Counted from the stretch's first letter, positions 21,648 to 33,772 are shown. The stretch: 64,000 bases of DNA from Manduca sexta (GCF_014839805.1 NC_051126.1:3790609-3854608), one strand, 5' to 3'. Made by a program: numbers and translations. Notes: generated by a model from the sequence alone, not told the origin.

Positions 21648-22535
21648 TTATATATATAGTATATATAAAGTTAGTAATATATAATATTCCTTCGCGATTT
21701 GGGAAGATTGTTATACAAAGATTTTGCGCTCTGATGATTACTCAATCTACTGTTAAATAGCAGAACACCAATGTAGATACTTCATATATTTTTCATATCG
21801 TGATTTACACGTATTTTATTTGTTTATTAGCATACCTACTTTCTGTAAATATGTTTGTATTAATATCTAAAGACGCTGTAGCATCTTACCACACGGACAT
21901 TTCAAATAAGATGATAAGTTATTAGTTATTACCAATTAATAATTACTTTTAGAGCTCAAATTTGGTCCTGATGTCAAGTAAGTAACGTTTTATGTCTTTG
22001 ATTGCAAGACTGGAATTCAGCACAATAACTTTCATATAACTTTGACGATAGAAACGTTCGCACGGCATGTCTCAATATATTTGACATGGTCAAAGGCACC
22101 CTTGTCTCATCACTGCCAAAACTCAAAGGCCTTTTAGGTTCAAGACAATCAGGTAAGACGTCTGTATACCTAGATTTAGATTTATGTAAATGTATGCAGA
22201 ATATTGTGCGCGTAATAACTTGGTAGACAACATTGTAGACTAACTTGATAAATATAAATTCTGATTAATGGCATCCTCTTAGACTAATTGAATAGACTTT
22301 AGACATCTTTACTCTTACTTACTAATATTATAGTTGCTGAGAAAATATTTAGTTTGTTGGAACATGTAAGTAACCGCAGATATTGGATGAAATATTAGCT
22401 TAAATAATACAAAGAATATTTGTTATATCAATTTCTATCCCATTAATGTATAAAGTGGAATTTTCGCTAAAAGTCTTCCCATTAGCAGAGCTCCATGCTA
22501 ACCCTAGTAATATAGATAATTATAAAAATAAAAAA
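21648..22535. other. Intronic DNA with a short P-loop-like open frame
   Basis: A plus-strand open stretch at about 22030-22230 encodes GSRQSGKT, matching the Walker A pattern, but it lacks a matching acceptor and a continuing domain. Otherwise unassigned. Confidence 0.3.
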
Positions 22536-22538
22536 AAT

Positions 22539-22600
22539 CCTGCCTTGGTAGCATAGTTGTATTGCGTTGTACGATTTATGCTATTTTTTATCTGTTTTGA
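22539..22600 (+). repeat. SINE family 2 head fragment
   Basis: 'tgccttggtagcatagttgt' matches the head of the copy at 33773 ('tgccttgatggcgtagttgt'). It is cut off afterwards. Confidence 0.45.
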
Positions 22601-22679
22601 AATGCGTATAAAAGGTATAGGATATAGAGTGGTAAAGGGACAAACATTATATTGATAACTGTAGTTTTATTCTTTCATA

Positions 22680-23227
22680 CATATACTCATGCTTTTTATC
22701 CCTAGAGGAATAAGTAGGCAGTGTATGTACTTTACTAGTCACTTTTCGCCGTATGTATTTCCTGTCATGTGAAACGCGGCAAACCTATCGCAATATCGAT
22801 AAATAATATCAGCCCTGTATTATATACTTGCCCACTGCTGAGCACGGGCCTCCTCTACTACTGAGAGGGATTAGGCCTTAGTCCACCACGCTGGCCTAGA
22901 GCGGGTTGGTAGACTTCACACACCTTCGAAATTCCTGTAGAGAACTTCTCGGATGTGCAGGTTTCCTCACGATGTTTTCCTTCACCGTTAAAGCGAACAA
23001 TAAATTCACAAAGAATACACTCGGGATTTTTTAGAAAAGTCAGATGTGTGTGCCCTTGGAATTTGAACCTGCGGACATTCGTCTTGGCAGACCGTTCCAC
23101 ACCCAACTAGGCTATCGCCGCTTAATATCGATAATAAGTAGAAAACCCAATATCACTTTGCCCGACCCAGGCATCGAACCCAAATCTTCAACACTATAAC
23201 CGCACCAAATGCAACTACGCCATCCGG
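22680..23227 (-). repeat. SINE family 2 interrupted by a SINE family 1
   Basis: Family 2 body at 22680-22802 and its tRNA-like head at 23124-23227 are separated by a family 1 copy (22803-23123). The 11-bp AATATCGATAA occurs on both sides (22792-22802 and 23124-23134). This proves the order of insertion. Confidence 0.75.
22803..23123 (-). repeat. tRNA-derived SINE, family 1 (nested)
   Basis: Nearly full-length. On the minus strand it runs from 'gcggcgatagcctagttggg' to 'cagtgggcaagtatataatac' and is flanked by an 11-bp target duplication. It lies within a family 2 SINE. Confidence 0.8.
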
Positions 23228-23643
23228 TAAATATATTGATTAAAATGTCTTACAACGTGCACATTCTTGCCTGGCTTCGGAAAAAGTCAATGCAAAGCTA
23301 TCTTACCAGTTCTCATATACGAGATCTACCTTGTTTCAACTTTGTTTCTATTCCCTGCTGTAAAGTGTCATAATTATAATACTGTTAGTTGTTGTCACTT
23401 TCTTCGGTGATTAGGCGTAATCAACGCGTAGATGCTTTGAAACGAGTCCCTCGGCTTCAACCTACAGCCTTGGACTTTAGAGCTTCAACACGTATACATT
23501 AGGCATAAGGGAATCCTAAGTCTCCATCGAAACGGCTATAACATCTCTTGAAAATTTTATTATTAGTAGTTTTACGAAACTTCAGTGATGGAGGCGTAAT
23601 AAAATAGTCTGGTATGCAAATGAACAACATGAATTTCGTCACA

Positions 23644-23815
23644 CACACACAACATCACGCATTTATCCCCGAAGGGCTATGCAAAGGTCCAACCAAGGCA
23701 CCCACTTTCCGCCAAGTGTGTTCCGTCCCAAGATGCGATAGGGGGTGAGCCTATCGCCATATCGGGCACAAATTCCAGACTCCGGGCTAATACTGAGAAA
23801 AGCCCAAATAAAGAA
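23644..23815 (-). repeat. SINE family 2, head missing
   Basis: Runs from an (AC)n stretch through 'tatccccgaagggctatgc', 'cacccactttccgcc', 'gtgagcctatcgccatatcg' and 'actccgggctaatactgag'. The tRNA-like head is absent. Confidence 0.6.
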
Positions 23816-24203
23816 ATATAAAGTTCGTCTCTGTTTAGTTGTAGTCGATACACGCTTGGTTATATCTTGATACTTTCAGAAGTTTTAGAAAAAGTTATGA
23901 CATCTATGTAAATTAAGGTAACGTTGTATGATAACTTGAATTGCATGATAAGAATCTTTATTCAGTTTCATAATTTATTCCAAAATATTCTCATTTATTT
24001 TAACTCATATTTCAAAGTATCAAGATGTAAATCACTCTAAAGTTGCCTTTGTAATAAACTTTCGTAACTGGATCGAATCTAAGATAAAATGTTGTAAAAG
24101 AAAAAACGGTGAAATATCTGCGAAAATTTGTTAGGACCCGTACAGTATTGGACAGGTATATTACCATCGTACAAAAGATGAATACAATTCGGCAGTAAAT
24201 ATG

Positions 24204-24207
24204 ACAT
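24204..24207. repeat. Target-site duplication ACAT (left)
   Basis: ACAT precedes the left LTR and is repeated at 26198-26201 after the right LTR. Confidence 0.6.
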
Positions 24208-24590
24208 TGTAAGACTTGTTTGGTGAAACGGATCAAAAGAAGATTGTTCAACAAAGAGTTTATTTTTACACACAATATACGATACACTATATACAATATA
24301 TTAGTGGTAGGAACAGCGTTCCGTTCCAGGCGAGTTCGTGACGCGTGGTGCGAAACGAAGCTACACCCGGGAAGCGGAATAGTCCGGTCGCGGTGTGGGG
24401 AGCGGGGAAGCGTCTCAGCTAGCGGTAGCCTCCTTTCCAGTACTGGATACGGCGGCGCGCTAGCGTTAACTGACTGCTCCGGCCCGTGTTTGCCGTTTTT
24501 ATTAGGGCGGTCATCGTTGTGTGCGTGCGCAGCGACTGGGGAGGCGTGTAATATTGCGGCTGCACACTCTCGCCGCGCAGTGGTGTTACA
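24208..24590 (-). repeat. 3' LTR of the deleted gypsy element
   Basis: 383 bp with TGTAAG...TTACA ends; GC-rich in the centre, with an AATAAA on the minus strand. The long plus-strand frame across it is an antisense shadow. Confidence 0.8.
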
Positions 24591-24637
24591 TTCTCCCCCT
24601 CTGGATACGAAGACGTCCCGACGAGTAGACAGCGAAG

Positions 24638-24955
24638 TTAATTGTTCTGCTGTGTGTTTCTCCGTGGCCGCCCTCGTCCGCGTGCTTGCTGCGAGGTTGT
24701 GGCAGGAGCACTAGGCTTAGGCGGTCGCCCCCGTTTTTTCAATGGGCGCACTGCTGGTGGAAGCTGGCTAATACTACCTTGGTATGGACTCAAGGCAGAC
24801 GTGTGATACACGCCCAGCGGTTGGTCTGGTGTGTTGGGATCTGAAATAATATAAGAAGAGATGCCATTCGGCTTTAGGATTAGATATGGCCCATCACTGC
24901 AAGGGCCTCCCTTTCCGTCGTGGAGTAATTTCGCTCTGCAGGGGTCATAAGCCAA
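24638..24955 (-). pseudogene. Integrase C-terminal remnant
   Basis: A 105-codon frame. The meaningful part starts near GPYLILKPNG and reads IISDPNTPDQPLGVYHTSAL, the usual SH3-like end of gypsy integrase ('G.YHVSALKPY'). A basic, Pro-rich tail with KKRGRPPKPS and RGRGRPRR follows. It joins the RNase H remnant at about 24895-24900 in a different frame. No catalytic residues remain. Confidence 0.7.
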
Positions 24956-25704
24956 CTAGCATATTCGACGGGGTGCTCATCCTCTCCCTCCCCCTGCACT
25001 AGAACTGCTCCAAGTGCGTAATTACTTGCATCACTTTTTATGACGTAGGGTTTCGTCTCATCAGCTTGCCGGAGTACAGGTGCAGTCGTGAGACGAGTCT
25101 TCAGTTCCTGAAAAGCGTTTTCGGAAGTTCCATTTTCTGGAAGCTTCTTCTCTGTTAGAAGCTGTTCAACTCCTCTAGCGGCTTTCAGCAAGGCATCGAA
25201 AGTTCCCACTGTTTCTCTTGGCATTTTGACCCTAATCTTATACCTCAACTGACCATATACCATATCTATCTGTTGAGCCTCGGTATGGGATTCGGGCAAT
25301 TGCGCAAACAGTGCTCTTTTTTTGGCCACGAATACTTCTGTTAGCTCGTCTTCGGACTGTTTAATACCAACGATGTTCTGGTACAACTGGTATGCTGGTC
25401 TCTTAGGGGCAAATGCGTGTCGAACACGTGATTCGAAGTCACTCCATGACTTCACTTCTTTTTTAACACCATTCCACCAAGTAGCAGCTTCTTCTTTAAG
25501 AATAAGTGGAATACTCTTAATGGCATCTTCATCGGATATCTGTTCAACAGATTTGAACACTGAAGTCGCCGCAAGGAAAGATTCCACCGTTTCAGTATCT
25601 CGCACGCCATTATATGACAGTTTACAGGTCGCAAAAGAACCTCGCCGCTGCTGGGTGCTGATGATGGATAAAAGCTTTTCGAATTGGTCAACCGACAGGT
25701 TCAT
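24880..25704 (-). pseudogene. gag capsid region fused in frame to RNase H fragment
   Basis: 274 codons. Residues 1 to about 190 are a gypsy/Arc-type capsid: ATSVFKSVEQISDEDAIK, EEAATWWNGVKKEV, FAPKRPAYQLYQNIVGIKQ. Around residues 185-195 the sequence jumps to the RT-connection/RNase H region: ENAFQELKTRLTTAPVLR, then VIKSDASNYALGAVLVQ with the first RNase H Asp, then ERNYSTTEREALAV, where it is cut. The deletion kept the frame at this junction but not at the next. Whether a shortened capsid could still assemble is unknown. Confidence 0.8.
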
Positions 25705-25815
25705 ATCTCCAGGTTCTTTTTTTATCCTGCTGGCTGTTCGTCCTTTAGGGCTTTTCCGGGTCTTTATATTAAGTGCCAGTTTGTATACTTTCGGGCTTAA
25801 CGTTGGGCGTCAGAA

Positions 25816-26197
25816 TGTAAGACTTGTTTGGTGAAACGGATCAAAAGAAGATTGTTCAACAAAGAGTTTATTTTTACACACAATATACGATACACTATAT
25901 ACAATATATTAGTGGTAGGAACAGCGTTCCGTTCCAGGCGAGTTCGTGACGCGTGGTGCGAAACGAAGCTACACCCGGGAAGCGGAATAGTCCGGTCGCG
26001 GTGTGGGGAGCGGGGAGCGTCTCAGCTAGCGGTAGCCTCCTTTCCAGTACTGGATACGGCGGCGCGCTAGCGTTAACTGACTGCTCCGGCCCGTGTTTGC
26101 CGTTTTTATTAGGGCGGTCATCGTTGTGTGCGTGCGCAGCGACTGGGGAGGCGTGTAATATTGCGGCTGCACACTCTCGCCGCGCAGTGGTGTTACA
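25816..26197 (-). repeat. 5' LTR of the deleted gypsy element
   Basis: 382 bp, matching the 3' LTR except for one missing base (GGGGAGCG versus GGGGAAGCG). Followed by ACAT. Confidence 0.8.
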
Positions 26198-26201
26198 ACA
26201 T

Positions 26202-26974
26202 TTAATTATAATATTATGTTGGCTTTAATTATCCCTTACGATAAAAAATAAAAATAATAAAATTCTTTAGCTTCTATATTATCTATTCAGTTACACCTCT
26301 GTGACGTTTTATTACTAAAGGCCGAAATAACCAATTGATTTACGTTTGCTTGCAACTCAAGTAAACATTTGAGTTATTGAACTATTTAATAACCGGAGCT
26401 TAAGTAGTCATTTACGTGTTTGTGCTCAACTAATTCGGACTGTTTTGTAAACAAAATTGGGTTATCAAAATTCGTCATCTACCAACTGAAAACATCATTT
26501 GTGATGTTGATATCCCTTTATTAAACAGCGACAATCTTAAGATACTGTCTTTATTTTGAAAGCGTTTTAAAGTTAAATTGAGTTGCACTTATTCATACGA
26601 CACTTACTTATCGATTGTTTTTGTATATATTATTATTGAGTATTAAATTCGGTTGGCTAGTATTTGATGTATAGAATTTACTTACGCTTCATGCTAGATA
26701 TAAACACATTAAGTTATGCTCATTTTCTCGCGCCCACCAGTCACTAGTATGCGAAGAGCTCTGGCAACATTCCCACTATATGCGTTTAGAAATAAGCAGA
26801 AACATATTCCCGCAAATTGTACGAAATTTTATTCATAAACAATCGTTTATTTCATTAACGAATCGAGTTTAGGAAAATGTTTTTGTTTTCGGGTAGAATG
26901 CGTTGTTAAATGACGCAGTTGTTTAAATATTATTTCGACGTGTTATAATTATTTTGCATTGTTTATTGTAAACT
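26202..26974. other. Unassigned AT-rich intronic DNA
   Basis: No structure that I can support. Confidence 0.4.
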
Positions 26975-27192
26975 TGTTTTTGCTCACGGCTTTGCGTGAA
27001 AGAGTTTTCTGATGTGACATGTTACACTATATATTTTCTCGTGATAAAAAGTAGCCTATGTCCATTCCACTGTCCCATACCAAACTATTCCATACCAAAA
27101 TACGTCGAAATCGATAGTTAGTAGGAGTTAGTAGAATAGTTTATCGCATTCAGACAGACACGCCGGGTACTTTGTTTTATAATATGTAAGGA
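26975..27192 (-). mobile_element. Small Helitron, minus strand
   Basis: On the minus strand it starts TCCTTACATATTATAAAACA and includes 'ggacataggctactttt'. It ends 'cacgcaaagccgtgagc' then 'aaaaaCAAG', a decayed CTAG. Confidence 0.55.
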
Positions 27193-27365
27193 TAATATAC
27201 CCACTCCTAAAGCCGAGACAGTAACTTCTATGTTAACTTGTGGATAACATTAACTTGAATATATTGAAACATGTACAAGTTCTACAAGTACACTAAATTA
27301 ATGCCTAAAATGCATACTAGTATTTTTTTAAAAAAGGTACTTGACAATACTTTTTTTAGGTGTAC

Positions 27366-27625
27366 GACAATGCGACCCCACTGCACCTGATGGTAAGCGG
27401 AGTGGGGTCCATTAGTATGTCAACTGACGAGAGATGATTACCTCTCGACAGTCGACACAATTTTGCCGGTCTGTTGGAACCGCATACATAGGCTGATCCT
27501 AGAAAGCAAAACCCTCATGTGGGCCACTATGGCGGGTTTTAATACCTTGTATACCGTGATTGCTATCCTCACTAAGGTTCGACCCGCGATCGTTATTATG
27601 TCATCAACCCATCTTGTCACTGGAC
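27366..27625 (+). repeat. Dispersed repeat, family 5
   Basis: 'gcacctgatggtaagcggag', 'tggggtcca', 'actgacgagagatgatta', 'cagtcgac', 'gccggtctgttggaacc' and 'tatggcgggttttaatacct' recur at 60460-60645. The inverse occurs at 38295-38490, 41040-41180 and, more diverged, 53290-53765. Confidence 0.6.
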
Positions 27626-28021
27626 ATGAAAAATAATAAAAAACTCTTACGGCACTGATTTTTACGACGAATCTTAACTTACAAATATAAAATACAAATT
27701 TATACGTAAACAAATATTAATGCCTAATATCCTAACGCATAACATTACAATCACAAAAGGAAACGTTTATTCTACTCAAATATAAGAACACTTACAGTAA
27801 TCCATTATTGTTCTCAAGGTCGGATATAATTCCTTTATTTTCCTTCAGTGTTGAAGGAAAAAGGAACCTATTAGGGCATAGAAAGTATTAAGCTGTGGGG
27901 CGGCTTGATTTGTTCGGTGTTCCTTTATACTCATGCTTAAATGTCGGGCAAGATCGAGTCACATACTGAAGTCTGTCTTATTTTATGTAGCTTTTAATAA
28001 CATGTATCTAGATCATCGTTT

Positions 28022-28335
28022 TACTTTATACTAATATATAAAGCTTAAGAGTTTCTTTCTTTGTATAAACGCACTAATCTTAGGAAGTATTACACTGATT
28101 TTGATATTGTTTCACGATCAGAAAGCTACATTACACCTGAGTACTATAGGTTACTTTTTGTTCCGGGAAAATATTTATCCCCGAAAAACTTTTTCATACG
28201 GGCAGAGATGCAGACAATTTTATATAATATCCTTACATAAAATAATGTCCCCTGCTACGTCTATCACTGAAACAGTCCGATTTTGATGAAATTTGATATG
28301 GATATAGTTCGAATATTATGTTTAAGCAAAAGTCA
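28022..28335 (+). mobile_element. Decayed Lep1-type Helitron plus a second Helitron 5' piece
   Basis: 28024-28100 reads 'actaatatataaagcttaag', 'agtttctttctttg', 'gcactaatcttaggaa', a worn version of the 57168 head. The tail 'acgggcagagatgcagac' ends near 28218. A further start ('tccttacataaaataatgtcc', 'ttttgatgaaatttgatatgg') follows. Confidence 0.5.
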
Positions 28336-29194
28336 TAACCATTAACTGCAAGCCGACGTAATATAACCTCACCTAAAAACCGAAATAGAACAACAATAAT
28401 AGAGTACAATGCATGTTTTCCATTACCTCAAAAGATAACATGCATTAAGCATTATGTATGAAGCAGCGCGAATGTAATGAAAGACTGTAAAGGAATGCGG
28501 TTTTACGTTGCATTTTTATAACCTTCCCCAGAGCAAATGCTCTTAAGTATTCATTTCATACATTTACGGCGCGTGAGTTACGGGCGGGAATAAGCAAAAA
28601 TATATAGTAATTTCGTTAAAAATCGATTTTAAGTCATTTTGATAATCTTAAACGGTCAAAATATAATTTATTAAACTATCTTATAGTGTTGGTTGGAAAT
28701 TAAAAATTATATATATTTTATGAGATGCGCGGAATCAATAATTTTAATGGCATTTTCATTATTAAATTAAGGAAAGAATATCCTCATTATAAAAAAAAAA
28801 CTAACGAAGTAAGAATAGCATATAGAAAAAGATGGCTTGTAAATACGGTTATCGCGCTGTTTTGCTGGGGAAGCGCCTTAGCGAGATACGCGCTATCAAT
28901 TACTCGTGCTACTACAAAAGATTATTTGTATTTATTAGCTTTTTTATAACAGAGTGTAATTAAATGCGCTGGCATGTTACGTGATACTAAGAGATAGTTA
29001 TTACTCTTGAATATTTAGGCCGAATACAAACTGACAGGATCATAGCCCTTGTATTTTTAGGCTTGGTGTACACTGGCAGGATAGCAAGGAAATCCAGCAC
29101 ATCATTAGAAGCAATCTAACACTGACGACGGGGTATTATTGATGTAAAATTCGGTTTCTGACAAGTATTAAAAAGTAGTTGTTTTTTGGATGGA

Positions 29195-29400
29195 AACTTC
29201 TTCACCATCATCATTAGTTGCACGATGTCCACTGCTGAACATGGACCTCCCCCAAAAATTTAGATATCGGCCTATTGGGAGCGGCCAGCATCCAACGACC
29301 TCCTGCGACTTTAATGATGTCATCTGTCTTCTTGGGTGGACGTCCAACGCTGCGCTTGCCAGTTCGTGGCTTCCACTCCAGAACCTTTTTATTACAAACT
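29195..29400 (-). pseudogene. RTE-type LINE ORF2 C-terminal remnant
   Basis: The minus strand encodes LEWKPRTGKRSVGRPPKK then TDDIIKVAGGRWM, and after a frame change GEVHVQQWTS, the conserved tail of RTE-type ORF2. It is followed by a (GAT)n-like 3' end. 5'-truncated and frameshifted. Confidence 0.7.
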
Positions 29401-29989
29401 TACATCGTGCCAAATTTCATTAAAATCGCTTACCCAACAGACTTCTACACTAAACCATTGGATATAATCATAAAAGCGTAACAGAGTTATATTCACATTT
29501 AATATTAGCGTGGAATATGGATATCCACAATTTAAAACGTGGGTAGAATAAACTGCGTGACTGTCATTATTAACACTGAGATTAACCGCAGATGTTCTGG
29601 AACTTTCGTTCGTATATGCGGTTCTAAAAATGAATCGTTAAATATTTATGATGTTATGATGAATGAGCGTAGGACGAAACCGTAAAGGATAAATGACGAC
29701 GTAAAACATCCAGCAAACAGATGCCTGAAAAAATTGAGTATCGTATGTAAAGATGCAGCAACAGATATTGACAAGAATCAATAAAACTGACAGCATGGTT
29801 GCATGAATCTGCATTAATACATGTGAATTTCAGTTGAAAACACATTAATGCAAAAGTTTTTAACTATAATAAAACACTTACAGGTTATTTAGGGTTAGAT
29901 TCGAATATTCCTTTTATCAAGCCGCCATTTTAATATGGCATTATATTACTCGTAGGTGGCAGTGTTATGAAGATTTATGAAGTCCCATC

Positions 29990-30112
29990 TTCTGTCTGTA
30001 TGTTATCGATATTTTCAAAATTTACTGAAGGGATTTTTATGAAAAATGAATATGAAGATAGTTTAAGACCATGGGAAGGTTATCTACTTTCTATCGTGGG
30101 AAAGCTAGTTTT
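29990..30112 (+). mobile_element. Eroded small Helitron
   Basis: 'ctgtctgtatgttatcg', 'tttactgaagggatttttatg', 'agtttaagaccatgggaagg', 'gtgggaaagctag': the order matches the other Helitrons of the window but without the GC-rich hairpin. Confidence 0.4.
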
Positions 30113-30219
30113 GGATAAACTTTGATTTTTGATTTGTTTAACAATAGTCATCACGCGTGTGATATTGATTATGATAATTCATCTCCAGGTGAGAAGCGAA
30201 CATTGACCTATTATTCAGA

Positions 30220-30335
30220 ATCAGAATATTTTATTTGCAGTGTAGACACAACACAGGATCGTAATATAATTAAGAAGTTCCAACACATTCTGCTAGATGG
30301 CGTGCAAAAAATAAACTTAGGTAAAATAATATAAA
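30220..30335 (-). repeat. Possible LINE 3' end with ATTCTG-type tail
   Basis: The minus strand ends 'gcaaataaaatattctgattctgaa', a common form of insect LINE 3' end. The body is not identified. Confidence 0.35.
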
Positions 30336-30339
30336 CCAA

Positions 30340-31180
30340 TATACAAATTACAAAGTATATTATAGTTAGCATTTTGTATGAAATTACATATTTATGCCAC
30401 GTTGCCAATACAAGTCCGGTACAACCAGCTAGTTCAATAAACATTGATGTATTGTACAAATAGTATTCAGAGAGACGAGGGTCGCCTCTGAATATTGAAT
30501 AAAACGTTCCACATCTACTGCATTACATTGTTTCGTTTGAACGAAATGTTATTGAATAAATACACTGGAAACCGCACACAATAACTTAACAGTAAGACAC
30601 TAGCAGGTTTACTTACAAAAAATTCGCAAAGCTATGCTTAGTTAAAACACAAATTTACTGGATCAGCTGTAAGTCAAAACCTGCCATCTTGCCTCTTCAT
30701 AAGGTTTAAACTAGGAACTGGTGATGTTTTTTGACAGTTTAAATAGCTGTCAATTAGCAATTATTAACCACCTCTTAACGCTAAAATAAGTTAGTAAGTA
30801 AGACTGAATGTGTAACAGAAATATCGGAACACCGACGCAATAGTAAATTTGAGAAGCATCATCATAAGCCGCAAGATGCCTACTGCTGAACATGGGCCTC
30901 CCCCAAAGATTAAGAAGTATCCAATAATATTAATTAGGTACGTATGTTACATATACTTCCACCCCTACAATAAAATAAAATAAATAATTTTTTTTATGTA
31001 ATATCAGTAAGAAGCACTTTTAGACCTAACATTGGCTAATAGACACGTATTCTAATTGTAATTTTTATTTCTTAATTAAATTTATTAAAATAATTTTGTT
31101 TTTTTTACAACCTCCGGTTGTGCCTTATGTTATTCGTATTTATGATTTAAAAAATAAATATTTCTTTCAGTCTGATTTTG
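30340..31180. other. Unassigned DNA with an RTE tail scrap
   Basis: 30856-30912 ('atgcctactgctgaacatgg', 'gcctcccccaaag') is the RTE 3' tail on the minus strand. The remainder is AT-rich and unassigned. Confidence 0.4.
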
Positions 31181-31184
31181 CAGA

Positions 31185-31262
31185 TTTGGCGAAAAGTGGG
31201 TGTCCTAGTAGCACCTTTGCATATCCCTTCGGAGATAAAGGGGTGATATCTCTGTTTTATTT
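31185..31262 (+). repeat. SINE family 2 tail fragment
   Basis: 'ggcgaaaagtgggtgtccta', 'cacctttgcatatccc' and 'ggagataaaggggtgat' match the tail of 33773-34022. Confidence 0.5.
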
Positions 31263-32154
31263 ATTTAAACAATACTCAATTCCCAAAAGCAATACATAAA
31301 TCCAATCTTCGACACCTAGCTTAATCAGTTAATACAAATCCGAGGTGCGAAAGCCTTTTAACCGACTGAGAAATTCGATCCAAATTCGCTGAAGTTCGGG
31401 AGTTTATTAAACATGAAAACCGATTAACACCCCTGACTCCTGAGGCAATTGTAATTAAACACGTGGTTGTGGTATTTTGGTTGCTAAAGTTTTAATAAAA
31501 ATGTTCAAAACAGATGTTCATCGGTTCAGGGTTTTCAAACATTTTTAATTAGTGAGAAACCAGTGTTTACCCCTTTGATGTTCAAATTATTTGAAGTAAA
31601 GTAAATGACAATAGATTATTTATTTTATTATCTATGTATTTCAATAGAATTTGCATAAAAAAAGTTTCTTAAATTTTTCTACCACTCATATAATACGTTA
31701 TTATATTTTTTATTGCTCAGAGTTAAGCTGTATTGCATTATAGGTTTTAAGTCGAATAATTCAATATTATACACTACGCAATAATCGAATGCAAAATTTG
31801 TGTGGATTTACGTGATATTAGTTCTAGGTTACCAATATCAAGTTATATTCATTATATTATGATCATATATCGATGGGCTATATAATACGTATTCCTATTG
31901 TCTAAGTTAAAGTTTACGTATTTCTCGAAAGTTTTTCGACAATACTACGTCAAAAAACAAATTCGTACTGCCGGTTCCCATACATTTCAAAGTATTACGG
32001 TTATGGTTGATATATTATTCGAAGTGTACACTCGTCCCATTGAACATGACATAAAAATGTTCATGCCTCGTATTTTAGTCCAAATACGCTCACAAGGCGC
32101 TGTTCAAATTCCCATAGCAAAAAATACTTTTTATTTCATAATATAATATAATAC

Positions 32155-32433
32155 TATCAACCCTGTATTATATACTGTCCCACTGTTGAGCACGGGCCTC
32201 CTCTACTACTGAGAGGGATTACGGCCTTAGTCCACCACGCTGGCCTAGTGAGGATTGGTACACTTCACACACCCTCGAAATTCCTATAGAGAACTCCTCA
32301 GGCGTGTAGGGTTCTCGCGATGTTTTCCTTCATCGTTAAAGCAAGCGATAATTCACAAAGAAATCACTCATAATTTTACATAGACATTCGTGTCGGCAGT
32401 CCGTTCCACAACCAGCTAGGCTATCGCTGCTTT
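32155..32433 (-). repeat. tRNA-derived SINE, family 1
   Basis: Minus-strand copy with 'cagcgatagcctagctggtt' head and 'caacagtgggacagtata' tail. It carries internal deletions (the B-box region is shortened). Confidence 0.7.
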
Positions 32434-33425
32434 ATATGCAATGCAAAATGTTTTTATACGGAATTGGTGTTTATCGCACACAACGTGATTAATATTACGA
32501 TAACTTTATTTTAAGTTTACATAGGTACCTAATAAATAGTTTCATAGGAGTTATTTTATTAATAAATCGTATGAACTTCATATTTAAAACAAAATAACGT
32601 TATGAACAGAGAAAAATTGCGGAAGGAAAATGACTACTTCAGTACATGCTATTAACAAATCGGAAGACAATAAATAATTGGATTAATAGAAGTGCAAACA
32701 AGCTTGGTAAATATTACCCCGGATGATAAACATTTGATTTCTTAATCAATAAGGGGATGGAACAAGTCAGCTAATGTTTGGATTATTAATTAGGTCTTGT
32801 ATTGGAGAAATATTCGATGATTTTATACACAGGAATTAATAGAGATGAGGAAAATTATAGCTGTGAAAAATTGATTTTGAACATAATTATTCAGGAGCTT
32901 CGATCGGTTGTCCAATAAATGATTTTTTAAGTACTTATCTAATAATAATAATTATTATTATGAACAACCTCAGACATGAGACAGGGATAAATTAGTCAAA
33001 AGTAAAATCAGTCAAGTTTTACTTTCTTTCATTGATAGCTCTGATGGAAAAATCAGCCGTATTCATTAAAGTAAAAAATAAAATAAGATAGATTTTCATG
33101 TTATATGTATTCATTAATTTTATTTAAGGTTGGCCAGTTTTATGTTTTGTACTAATGGTATTCTTACAATGTTCTTAATCTAATGCATAATCTACTAAAT
33201 GGAGTAGATAGCCTTCATAAAGTTTATTGCACTCTGCATTTACAATAAAACCGTGTTAACTAAAGAAATAAATAAAAATTATGGCACTTTAGTGGTGAAT
33301 TTGTAAGAACGAACCATTATAGCGGCTTATGCGTGTTGCATGCTAAGCGTCTTAATTTATTTACCGCAAAACGCATTTAGTAAATACTATTTATTAATCT
33401 TAGTAGTATATTCGTGTTGGTTTTA
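32434..33425. other. AT-rich stretch, nothing recognised
   Basis: Contains a short (AAT/ATT) imperfect microsatellite at about 32941-32962. Otherwise no supported feature. Confidence 0.4.
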
Positions 33426-33429
33426 TCGG

Positions 33430-33640
33430 CCTTACGCCACAATGTCGACACTCGGGAGTATAGCATCATCCAAGCGAGCATTGGACCGAATTCCTAACCC
33501 CTATCTTCTCCAAACCCGCATATAACCAAAGCTCGCGGTGGCTCTCTTTGGCGCATACAGGCCGGTCCCGGGGTATTTTAATATGTCGTGTAGGCCCAAG
33601 CCTAACCAGCTGCCTCGCACACTAGGGACCTTCTCCTTAC
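33430..33640 (-). mobile_element. Diverged GC-rich LINE 3' end
   Basis: 'gctcgcggtggctctctttg', 'gcgcata' and 'cctaaccagctgcctcgc' parallel the reverse of 11286-11530, with more substitutions. Confidence 0.4.
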
Positions 33641-33772
33641 TATCATCTAGACACCCATTTACATATATTTATTAACATAATACTACCCTTCCCCACGCAA
33701 TTCTTGGATGCGAGGTTGTCACATTAAATGCACGCACACGCATGGCATTTATCTTGGCCTGAGTTCAAATTT

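Larger units (their letters stand above)
24208..26197 (-). mobile_element. Internally deleted Ty3/gypsy LTR element, 1990 bp
   Basis: Two LTRs (24208-24590, 383 bp; 25816-26197, 382 bp) start TGTAA and end TTACA. They differ, as far as I can read, by one base in a G/A run, and are flanked by ACAT. On the minus strand the inside begins TTCTGACGCCCAACGTT, one base off the common TGGCGCCCAACG-type lysine-tRNA primer site. It ends with the purine tract AGAGGGGGAGAA beside the 3' LTR. The interior has gag fused to part of RNase H, then the integrase C-terminus. Zinc knuckle, protease, RT and most of integrase are missing, so it is non-autonomous. Confidence 0.85.

Noticed and set aside
24220..24714. 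164-codon plus-strand frame across the left LTR
   Set aside because: Antisense reading of a GC-rich LTR; nearly the same frame recurs at the other LTR. The element is coded on the minus strand.
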